NCBI RefSeq assembly: GCF_900156465.1
Contig: NZ_LT707064.1
Location: 5,843,001 to 5,907,000 of the forward strand
DNA from: Pseudomonas sp. 7SR1
GTDB lineage: Bacteria > Pseudomonadota > Gammaproteobacteria > Pseudomonadales > Pseudomonadaceae
Length of the DNA: 64,000 nt
Direction of reading: 5' to 3'
The notes beneath the pieces were generated by a model. The model made no database searches. It had not been told where the DNA came from and worked only from the letters and a program-made list of their open reading frames with translations. The translations under genes and the position numbers were made by a program. Each line of letters opens with the position of its first letter. The first letter of the stretch is position 1. Below, piece by piece: positions 57,961 to 64,000 of the stretch.

Positions 57961-58257
57961 TCAACCGAACAAGTGGTAAACCTTGGCCGCAGCCTGTGCC
58001 TGCTGGACCTGCGACATCTCGTTGACTATCGCCTGCCGCTCCCCTGTCGCCGCCTCGAGCAATTGCCTGTACACCCCCAGCAACTCCTCAAGATTACTTC
58101 GCAAAGCTGCCTCATCCACTCCGGATTCGCTCAGGGCGTCTTCCATGCAGGAACGGCAGGTCATGTCCAACTGACCGATTGCCTCCCAATTACGCTCGGC
58201 CAGGGCATCGACCAGGGCATCACGGGTTTGTTCTATTCGCTGCAGGACAAGACTCAT
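57961..58257 (-). CDS. fliT: FliT-like flagellar export chaperone
   Basis: 98 residues, all helical, with a Cys pair region (DMTCRSCMEDALSESG). Length and place directly behind fliS fit FliT/FliS-paralogue chaperones that bind FliD or export components. The sequence is weakly conserved across genera, so the name rests mainly on size, helices and position. It lies 11 bases after fliS. Confidence 0.8.
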   Translation of the reverse strand: MSLVLQRIEQTRDALVDALAERNWEAIGQLDMTCRSCMEDALSESGVDEAALRSNLEELLGVYRQLLEAATGERQAIVNEMSQVQQAQAAAKVYHLFG

Positions 58258-58268
58258 GAGAGTACTCC

Positions 58269-58664
58269 TTAAAATTGCGGACCTTGCGGAGCAATGCCAT
58301 CCCAGCCTTCCTTGACTGTGCGAAGCAGATCGGCGACTTCGTCAAGAATCTTCGGATCGGTCTTGGCGTTGGCTTCAGCCAAGCGTTTCATCATGTAAGC
58401 GTAGAGAGCATCCAACTCGGCAACCGACTCGGCCTGGTTTTCCAGATCCAGGCCTTCACGCAGACCGCCGATGATGCCGATGGCCTTGCTGATGAAGACG
58501 CCTTTGTTGGCGATATCCTTGCGCTCCATCGCACCCTTGGCCTGCGCGATACGGTCCAGGCCGCCTTCCATGAGCATCTGTACAAGACGATGGGGACTTG
58601 CTTCGGAGGTTTGCGCCTGGGCACCAATCTTCTGGTATTGGCGAAGGGCTAACATCGGATTCAT
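58269..58664 (-). CDS. fliS: Flagellin export chaperone FliS
   Basis: 131 residues in the FliS four-helix form: RQYQKIGAQAQTSEASPHRL at the start, then LVQMLMEGGLDRIAQAKGAM and VFISKAIGIIGGLREGLDLE. FliS prevents early polymerisation of FliC in the cytosol. A sigma-28 element lies 40-66 bases upstream. Confidence 0.95.
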   Translation of the reverse strand: MNPMLALRQYQKIGAQAQTSEASPHRLVQMLMEGGLDRIAQAKGAMERKDIANKGVFISKAIGIIGGLREGLDLENQAESVAELDALYAYMMKRLAEANAKTDPKILDEVADLLRTVKEGWDGIAPQGPQF

Positions 58665-58703
58665 GTTCTACCTCATCTAAAAACTTCGGTTCGTATAAAC
58701 AGC

Positions 58704-58730
58704 GTATCGACGCCGCGTCAAAAAACTTTA
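58704..58730 (-). promoter_or_regulatory. Sigma-28 (FliA) promoter of fliS-fliT
   Basis: The minus strand has TAAAGTTT, eleven bases, then GTCGATAC, against the consensus TAAAGTTT-N11-GCCGATAA: a full -35 match and six of eight in the -10. The spacing of TAAA-N15 to the -10 box is exact. It suggests that fliS is expressed with flagellin and not only from the fliD transcript. Confidence 0.72.
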
Positions 58731-58743
58731 GACCGGAAAGCCG

Positions 58744-58778
58744 AAAGCCCGGAACGCTATCAAACGTCACCGGGCTTT
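58744..58778. terminator. GC-rich inverted repeat after fliD, possible terminator
   Basis: AAAGCCCGG and CCGGGCTTT are nine-base inverted arms around a 17-base loop. It lies 18 bases after the fliD stop. The longer T-tract is on the plus strand, so its strength for the minus-strand fliD transcript is doubtful. Confidence 0.45.
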
Positions 58779-58795
58779 TTTGCATCGGTTGAAGA

Positions 58796-60232
58796 TCAGC
58801 TGTTCTTCTGTTGTGCCGTCAACGCTTCGAACATCGAGGTAATGTTGCTGGCAGTTGCCTTGAGCTTGCCGACCAAGGTGTCCATATCGTTGTACTTTTT
58901 GGTCAGCACAGCGGTAAGGGTCTCGATTCGGCGATCCAGGGCCGCCTGGTCCGCACTCAATTTCGCCTTCAGAACATCAAGATTCTTGGAACGAGCCGTC
59001 AGAATGGAGTCGATGGTTTTCTTGGGATCATTCGGATCGGCCTTGTTAACGGTATAGGGAGCGAGCGCATCTTTCATGCGTTCGATCAGGCCGTTTTCGC
59101 CCGTGAAGAGGGTTTGAATTTCCCCTCCCAGTTGCTTTTCGTTCAGGGCAGCAGTGAACTTCGTACTGTTGAAATCCAGAGCACCGGTGGTCTGGTTAGT
59201 GGTAATCCCCAACTGGGACAGCACGGTGAGCTTATCGCCCGCACCGGTTTCGGATAAAGGAGCCCGTATGGCCGCCAGAAGCGATCGTGGCAACGAGTCG
59301 CCGGTGAGGGCTGCCGGAACGGAATTACCATCGGCATCTGTCGACGGTTTGGTCAGGGAAGTCACTGCCTTCGCAACGGCGTTATAGGCATCGACAAACT
59401 TCTGGATGGACGCTTTCAAGCCGTCGGTGTTGGTGGCAACGGTGACAGTCGTTGGGCCGGAGTTGGCCACGAGCAACGTCATGTCAAGACCGGAAATAAC
59501 GTTACTCAACTTGTTCGTCGGGCTGGTCATTGACAGCCCATCAACTGTGAATACCGCATCCTTGGCCAGGCCGATCGAGCCCGAAGAGGTTGCACTGGGC
59601 GTGCCCATCAACGTAGAGCCATCCGCAGCCAGACTGGCAATACCGCTGAGAGAGATGTCGCTGCCCGCACCGGTTTTAGTCGATCCCACCACCAGCCGCG
59701 AACCGAAATTGTCGGTCACGATGTTGGCGGTCAGACCGCTGGAAGAATACTTGCTGTTGATGGCATCCCGAACCGATTGCAACGTCCCATCAGCCGGTAC
59801 ATCGAGGGTATAGTCTTTTCCCGCCTGGCTGATGGTCAGCGTACCGGCCCCTACCTGACTGGAAGCGCCACCGGCGAAAGCGGCCGTCGCAACTTTTGAC
59901 GACGTCGCCAGTTGGGTGACATTTATCGAATAGGTACCGCTTACCGCCGAGTTGGTGGCCGCCACCGTCAACGCCGTGTTATTGGCCGACGTGGCAGACA
60001 CGCCCGTAAATTGCGGAGTGGTCGTACTGCCCAGGCTATCAAGCGTGGATTGAAACGTTGCCAGCAGCGACTTCAGGGTGCCGATCCCGGAGATGTTGGC
60101 CGCATTAGTCTTGGTGGCGCGGTCGATCTGACCTTGCTTGGCCGCTTTGTCAGAATCAACCAGTGCCTTGACGATAGCAGTGGTATCAAGGCCAGAGCCT
60201 AAACCCAAGCCAGGTAGAATTGGACTTGCCAT
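58796..60232 (-). CDS. fliD: Flagellar filament capping protein FliD
   Basis: 478 residues. The N-terminal helical D0 region is followed by the recognisable start LPGLGLGSGLDTTAIVKALV. Ser/Thr/Ala-rich D2/D3 domains (about 70-300) and a C-terminal coiled coil (LKAKLSADQAALDRRIETLT) complete it. It forms the pentameric/hexameric cap under which flagellin folds and can bind mucins. It is preceded by flaG with an 81-base gap. Confidence 0.95.
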   Translation of the reverse strand: MASPILPGLGLGSGLDTTAIVKALVDSDKAAKQGQIDRATKTNAANISGIGTLKSLLATFQSTLDSLGSTTTPQFTGVSATSANNTALTVAATNSAVSGTYSINVTQLATSSKVATAAFAGGASSQVGAGTLTISQAGKDYTLDVPADGTLQSVRDAINSKYSSSGLTANIVTDNFGSRLVVGSTKTGAGSDISLSGIASLAADGSTLMGTPSATSSGSIGLAKDAVFTVDGLSMTSPTNKLSNVISGLDMTLLVANSGPTTVTVATNTDGLKASIQKFVDAYNAVAKAVTSLTKPSTDADGNSVPAALTGDSLPRSLLAAIRAPLSETGAGDKLTVLSQLGITTNQTTGALDFNSTKFTAALNEKQLGGEIQTLFTGENGLIERMKDALAPYTVNKADPNDPKKTIDSILTARSKNLDVLKAKLSADQAALDRRIETLTAVLTKKYNDMDTLVGKLKATASNITSMFEALTAQQKNS

Positions 60233-60313
60233 GTGGGACTCCCTTCAGTGTGTCGCCGGCTTTTTGACCATTACAACGGCAAAAAAACTAAACAACAAAA
60301 TTCGTGCCAGTCA

Positions 60314-60679
60314 TCAGGCTTCAGCACTGAACAACAGGCTGTTTGCATCATTCAAGCTATTGGCCAGCTTAAGAACTTCTTCATTCGGGATCTGGCGAAT
60401 CACTTCACCGGAATCACTGGCAATCACCTTGACCACTACTTTGCCTGAAGGCTCATCAATAGAGAACTCCAGGTTGCGCTTGACCGACTGGACGAACTTC
60501 TCGATTTCCTGGACGGCTTTCTTGAGTTTGTCCTGCTCGACGGCAGCTTCTTTAGGAGTCTGCTTGACCGGTGTCACGATAGCGACGTCAGCCCGAGGCT
60601 TCTCCACTGGCTTGTCGGCCACTGTTGGCGCCGGCTTGGCCGCAGGATAAGACAAGTTCAGCTTCACGCTCATATCCAT
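60314..60679 (-). CDS. flaG: FlaG family protein
   Basis: 121 residues from MDMSVKLNLSYP; several in-frame Mets exist, and this ATG has AGAGGTG six bases upstream. A Pro/Ala-rich N-terminal part (about 10-45) is followed by the FlaG domain at about 50-118 (SIDEPSGKVVVKVIASDSGE). FlaG affects filament length in pseudomonads. It is part of a flaG-fliD unit. Confidence 0.9.
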   Translation of the reverse strand: MDMSVKLNLSYPAAKPAPTVADKPVEKPRADVAIVTPVKQTPKEAAVEQDKLKKAVQEIEKFVQSVKRNLEFSIDEPSGKVVVKVIASDSGEVIRQIPNEEVLKLANSLNDANSLLFSAEA

Positions 60680-60716
60680 GTCCATCACCTCTTGAACGGA
60701 AAAAGCGAGAGAGTAC

Positions 60717-60731
60717 GCAAGCGCACTCCCC
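60717..60731 (-). promoter_or_regulatory. Candidate sigma-54 promoter of flaG-fliD, overlapping a hairpin
   Basis: The minus strand reads GGGAGTGCGCTTGC: GG, ten bases, GC with TTGC at -12, about 40 bases before flaG. The same bases form a stem GAGTGCG/CGTACTC followed by TCTCGCTTTTT, which could instead end the fliC transcript. Both readings are possible. Confidence 0.45.
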
Positions 60732-60751
60732 CGCTAAAACTCATCCGGCTA

Positions 60752-61603
60752 TTACTGAAGCAGCTTCAGTACAGCGGATGGCAGTTGGTTGGCCTGGGCC
60801 AGAACCGAAGTGGAAGCCTGTTGCAGAGTCTGCTGCTTGGTCAGCTGGGCAGTTTCAGCAGCGAAGTCGGTGTCTTGTACACGACCCAGTGCAGCACTGG
60901 CGTTTTCGTTGATGTTCTGCAGGTTGGAGATGGTGCTGGTCAGACGGTTTTGTGCAGCACCGAGGTCAGCACGGCTGGAGTTGATGGTCTTCAGAGCTGC
61001 GTCGATCGCATCGATTGCCGCAGCAGTGTTGGTCTCAGCTTCAGCACTGTCGGCAGCACTGATCGCGATGGCTGCAGAGTCAACGCTCAGAGTCGCTGCG
61101 TCGAAGCCGCTGTCCAGGGTCAGGGTGATCTGGTTGTCAGCACCGGTGTTGGAACCGACCTGGAAGGTCATGGTGCCAGCAGTACCGTCGATCAGGTTCT
61201 TGCCGTTCAGGTTGGTGGAGTTGGCGATCCGGGTCAGCTCGTCGGACATAGTGGCAAACTCTTTGTTCAGAGCTGCACGATCGTCGGTGCCGTTGGAGTC
61301 GTTTCGAGCCTGAACAGCCAGCTCACGCATACGCTGCAGGATGTTGGTGGACTCTTGCAGAGCGCCTTCAGCGGTTTGCGCGATGGAGATACCATCGTTG
61401 GCGTTTTTGATCGCCATGGTCTGACCGCGGATTTGCGAAGTCATACGAGTGGAGATCTGCAGGCCAGCGGCGTCGTCTTTGGCGCTGTTGATTTTCAGGC
61501 CGGAAGACAGGCGGGTCATCGAAGTGGAGAGAGCATCGGAAGCGCGGTTCAGGTTCTTCTGAACGTTCAACGATGTGACGTTAGTGTTTACTGTTAAAGC
61601 CAT
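60752..61603 (-). CDS. fliC: Flagellin FliC (short type)
   Basis: 283 residues. The N-terminal D0/D1 (MALTVNTNVTSLNVQKNLNR) and C-terminal D1/D0 (LQQASTSVLAQANQLPSAVL) are joined by only about 60 Ala/Asp/Thr-rich residues (around 140-200), so the outer D2/D3 domains are essentially absent. This is near the minimal flagellin length. Expression is from a clear sigma-28 element 80-108 bases upstream. Possible glycosylation sites in the small Ser/Thr-rich middle fit the modification genes upstream. Confidence 0.97.
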   Translation of the reverse strand: MALTVNTNVTSLNVQKNLNRASDALSTSMTRLSSGLKINSAKDDAAGLQISTRMTSQIRGQTMAIKNANDGISIAQTAEGALQESTNILQRMRELAVQARNDSNGTDDRAALNKEFATMSDELTRIANSTNLNGKNLIDGTAGTMTFQVGSNTGADNQITLTLDSGFDAATLSVDSAAIAISAADSAEAETNTAAAIDAIDAALKTINSSRADLGAAQNRLTSTISNLQNINENASAALGRVQDTDFAAETAQLTKQQTLQQASTSVLAQANQLPSAVLKLLQ

Positions 61604-61683
61604 GACGAATTCCTCGTTGGTTGGGTACTGCGGCTTCCGGCCCTGGCAACCGCCGGGTGTGGCCTAGAGAACCTTCGTAATAG

Positions 61684-61710
61684 TTATCGTCGTAATCGGA
61701 ACTTGCTTTA
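61684..61710 (-). promoter_or_regulatory. Sigma-28 (FliA) promoter of fliC
   Basis: The minus strand has TAAAG and, 14 bases on, GACGATAA (consensus TAAA-N15-GCCGATAA; seven of eight in the -10). It leaves a leader of about 75 bases before fliC. The rest of the 250-base gap holds no ORF. Confidence 0.85.
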
Positions 61711-61853
61711 GCAGTTTTTTCAGATTTTTTGCCATCAGCTTGCCACCCCTCATAAATCAAGGACTTGGCTGCGCCTGGAGTGAAAAAATGACGCCAGGGA
61801 AATGCCGGAGCCGCGACTCTGCATCGGGACCAATAACGACAGGCGAAAAGCAC

Positions 61854-62123
61854 CTAGATGATCAGACTGGCGCTCAATAGCTCCACCAGTTCGTACTCAA
61901 GGTAATCGGCCAGCGAAAGCCAGTTCTGGGTTTGCTGGTCACTTAGCATGGACGCAAGCAGATCGGCCCAATATGACTGGACATTCTCTGGCATAGCCTC
62001 AACGAAAGGTTGCGCCGCTTCGACCAGGATAACCATTGTAAGCCCCGCCTCGACGTCCCGTCCCAAGCGAAACAAACGGGCGCATTCTCGCGCATCATCG
62101 ATCACACGCTCTTGCACGGTCAT
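61854..62123 (-). CDS. Unknown acidic helical protein linked to flagellin modification
   Basis: 89 residues, no Lys, about 15 Asp/Glu against 5 Arg, all helical by appearance, no signal peptide or membrane helix (MTVQERVIDDARECARLFRL at the start). It overlaps the MptE-like gene by 4 bases, so the two are translationally coupled, and lies upstream of the fliC promoter. Size and acidity resemble secretion or glycosyltransferase chaperones, but no family is recognised. It may assist the neighbouring modification protein. Confidence 0.75.
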   Translation of the reverse strand: MTVQERVIDDARECARLFRLGRDVEAGLTMVILVEAAQPFVEAMPENVQSYWADLLASMLSDQQTQNWLSLADYLEYELVELLSASLII

Positions 62124-63412
62124 CGAGTGAACTCCTCATTGAAATCGGTGCCGACGATCCTCGCCCCATCACGACTGCTGTTATAGAAGCGCACCTGGGG
62201 ATGGGCCGCGATAAACCGTTCCAGCTCACACAGATAACTGCGGAAATTCAGTTGGGTCTTGACCCGGCTGCCATGACCATCAAGAACCCAGTGCTTTGCC
62301 GCCCCCAAATGCGGCCCTAGGTCACCATCACCCCAACCAGCGTGAGTCTTGTCATGGGGAAAAGCGAAATCCGCCCCGAACAGGGTAATCCGGGTCGCTC
62401 CCATCTTTACTGCCAAGTCCACGGCAGGATGGATCACGCTGCCCCCCGCATGCAGAAGACCACGGGGAAACTGCTGGCGCATTTGCCGATAGACCGGACT
62501 GGGGGAAAAGCCAGCGTAACGTGGCCCCTGCCACGCACTGAGCACCGAGGGATCAGCCATCGGCATATAAACCAGTGCAATATCGGCCGTATGATCGGGC
62601 GGTAGGTGCCGCGCCGATATGCGCTGATCGATGCTGACCACGATGTCCGGCCTAATACCCTGGCGGAGCAGCGGCAGATAGGCCGTGTCGACGCAAATCA
62701 ATAGCGGTCGGCCGTCTTGCTCCCGAATGCTGCGCAGCCTCTGGAAATGCTGTTCAAGGCTGGGACCGGTGGCAATGACAAACACCTCCCGTTCGCCCAG
62801 GGAATCGAACAGCTCGGCCACATCGTGATCCACCTGCACAAGACCGGCAGCGGCTTTCAGGCGCGCGACAATCTCCGGTGCCTGCGAGTGGAATTCACGA
62901 TTGTTGAACGCCAGGTGGGTTTCACTGACCAGCCGGTCGCGAATCTTGGCATTGAAGTCATCGGCCAGGACCAATTCGGCGGGCAAGGCAAAGAATGGCA
63001 ACTTGATTTCCGCCTGGTCTCCCGCATAAAGCAGTTCGACTCGCGGATCGACGAGCCACTGCGTCTGATCCAGTACCCGCAGCACCAGAGCGAACACCGA
63101 GCCGTTGAGAATATGGACGTACAAGCGCTCGAGCCCGGCCCGCTCCAGCAAATGGTTCTGCAGATCTCCCAGCCCAGTGCCATAGACATGCAACACGGCG
63201 GCGTCCGACGGCAGGCTGGCAGCTTGCAGTTCAGCCTCGGCGAGGCGGTCATGTCGACTGGTCAGTTGGATACCGTCGATGCTCAAGGTCGATCCCTGGC
63301 CTTCCACCAGGTCTGCCCGCAGCCCGTCGACCGCCTCCGACAGCAGGCGCTCGGCCATGAGCGGCCAACGCTGCTTGATCGTCTGGAGATTGCACTCAAA
63401 GAACTCGCTCAT
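62120..63412 (-). CDS. MptE-like (DUF115) flagellin-modification protein
   Basis: 430 residues. A first motif VYGTGLGDLQNHLL (about residues 77-90) and the central Rossmann-like REVFVIATGPSLEQHF (about 208-223) are hallmarks of the DUF115/MptE-like family found in motility accessory factors that glycosylate flagellins, often with nonulosonic acids. Later IVVSIDQRISARHLPPDHTA and ITLFGADFAFPHDKTHAGWG fit the same domain. It is shorter than the usual ~600-residue Maf proteins. Glycosyltransferase activity is inferred from family and position beside fliC. Confidence 0.82.
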   Translation of the reverse strand: MSEFFECNLQTIKQRWPLMAERLLSEAVDGLRADLVEGQGSTLSIDGIQLTSRHDRLAEAELQAASLPSDAAVLHVYGTGLGDLQNHLLERAGLERLYVHILNGSVFALVLRVLDQTQWLVDPRVELLYAGDQAEIKLPFFALPAELVLADDFNAKIRDRLVSETHLAFNNREFHSQAPEIVARLKAAAGLVQVDHDVAELFDSLGEREVFVIATGPSLEQHFQRLRSIREQDGRPLLICVDTAYLPLLRQGIRPDIVVSIDQRISARHLPPDHTADIALVYMPMADPSVLSAWQGPRYAGFSPSPVYRQMRQQFPRGLLHAGGSVIHPAVDLAVKMGATRITLFGADFAFPHDKTHAGWGDGDLGPHLGAAKHWVLDGHGSRVKTQLNFRSYLCELERFIAAHPQVRFYNSSRDGARIVGTDFNEEFTR

Positions 63413-63435
63413 GGCGTCTCGACTTTCCAGTGGGC

Positions 63436-63477
63436 AAAAAAAATAGCGTCCAAGGTTACACCTTGGACGCTATTTTT
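63436..63477. terminator. Bidirectional rho-independent terminator
   Basis: AAATAGCGTCCAAGGT and ACCTTGGACGCTATTT form a perfect long stem with a 3-base loop; A and T runs flank it on both sides. It lies 20 bases after the ketoacyl-ACP synthase stop, separating it from the MptE-like gene. Confidence 0.88.
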
Positions 63478-63497
63478 GTGCCTGGGTTTTAATGTTC

Positions 63498-64000
63498 TCA
63501 GGGGCGATAGATAATCGCCGATCCCCACGACAGGCCAACACCAAAACCGCTCAAGGCAACACGTTTCCAGCTGGAATCGAGCACATGCTTCTCCAACAGC
63601 AATGGAATGCTCGACGAGACGGTGTTCCCGGTCTCGACCATATCCTTGATGAATTTCTCCGGCTCGCCCTCGAAACGTCGCGCCACGGCATCGACAATCG
63701 CCGCACTGCCCTGGTGAATGCAGAAAGCGTCGATGTCGCTGGCTTGCAGGTTGGAATCGGCCAGCAATTCATGCAAATGTGCCGGAACCTTGAGCAAGGC
63801 GAAATTGAACACCTGCCGGCCATTCATGAAGAACACGCCATCGCTGACTTTCAGATGCGGCGCACCGGAGCCGTCAGTGCCGAACTTGGACTTGCCCAGT
63901 TGCCACGGCGCATCCTCGCCCATCCAAGTCGCTGTGGCGGCGTCGCCAAACAGCATCGTGGTGTTGCGGTCTTCCGGATCGACGATTTTCGAATACGGGT
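63498..64000 (-). CDS. Beta-ketoacyl-ACP synthase III (FabH-like), N-terminus beyond window
   Basis: The reading frame is open to the window edge, giving the C-terminal ~166 residues. GDAATATWMG, the catalytic His in DAFCIHQGSAAIVDAV and Asn in ETGNTVSSSIPLLLEKH, and the C-terminal GFGVGLSWGSAIIY are FabH/KASIII hallmarks; the active-site Cys lies outside. Such genes occur in flagellin glycosylation islands of pseudomonads, where they may make an acyl group for the glycan. A role in housekeeping fatty acid synthesis is less likely at this position. Confidence 0.85.
   Translation of the reverse strand, partial: PYSKIVDPEDRNTTMLFGDAATATWMGEDAPWQLGKSKFGTDGSGAPHLKVSDGVFFMNGRQVFNFALLKVPAHLHELLADSNLQASDIDAFCIHQGSAAIVDAVARRFEGEPEKFIKDMVETGNTVSSSIPLLLEKHVLDSSWKRVALSGFGVGLSWGSAIIYRP

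Overview
The window is a high-GC piece of a Pseudomonas chromosome, most likely from the P. fluorescens species complex. This is judged from gene content, gene order and REP-type palindromes with a GTGGGAGCGAGC core; no database search was possible. Apart from three small blocks near the left end and the FliK/FlhB-like pair at about 20.9-22.8 kb, everything large lies on the minus strand. The window is dominated by the principal flagellar/chemotaxis region, which runs right to left from about 63.4 kb to 23.0 kb.

Left part (1-13.0 kb): a truncated PPK2-type polyphosphate:AMP phosphotransferase; the tRNA wobble-uridine enzyme MnmC; a three-gene cluster for the osmolyte N-acetylglutaminylglutamine amide (asnO, ngg, M42-family hydrolase); a UPF0270 protein overlapping tail-to-tail with a divergent CsrA/Rsm paralogue; a YnfA-type membrane protein; an SDR oxidoreductase; a 50-residue DUF3309-type hydrophobic protein; and an LTA-synthase-family membrane phosphotransferase. 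Next (13.2-20.7 kb) is a complete, tightly overlapping cytochrome c maturation operon, ccmABCDEFGHI, ending in a small lipoprotein gene and a terminator.

Motility part (20.9-63.4 kb): a second FliK-like protein translationally coupled to a free-standing FlhB cytoplasmic-domain homologue; the distal chemotaxis operon (cheY, cheZ, cheA, cheB, motC, motD, parC, parP, cheW and a DUF2802 gene); fliA, fleN, flhF, flhA; the export/switch operon fliLMNOPQR-flhB; fliK, the HptB/HsbR/HsbA phosphorelay, fliJIHGFE; the regulators fleSR and fleQ; and the filament genes fliT, fliS, fliD, flaG and fliC. Upstream of fliC lie an unknown acidic 89-residue protein, an MptE-like flagellin-modification protein and the end of a FabH-like ketoacyl-ACP synthase, which together look like the start of a flagellin glycosylation region.

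The regulatory logic can be read in the DNA. Sigma-54 elements (GG-N10-GC with a TTGC -12 box) precede fliE, fleS, fliK, fliL, flhA and possibly flaG, as expected for FleQ/FleR class II and III genes. Sigma-28 (FliA) elements precede fliC and fliS. REP singlets and REPIN doublets fill most gaps between these operons. Two longer inverted-repeat elements that share a 12-base word lie after the DUF3309 gene and inside the chemotaxis operon between cheZ and cheA.

Most of the window is conserved core genome. The least explained items are the FliK2/FlhB-CC pair, the fourfold repeat in CheA next to ParC/ParP, the 233-bp inverted-repeat element, the divergent Rsm protein and the small acidic partner of the MptE-like protein.
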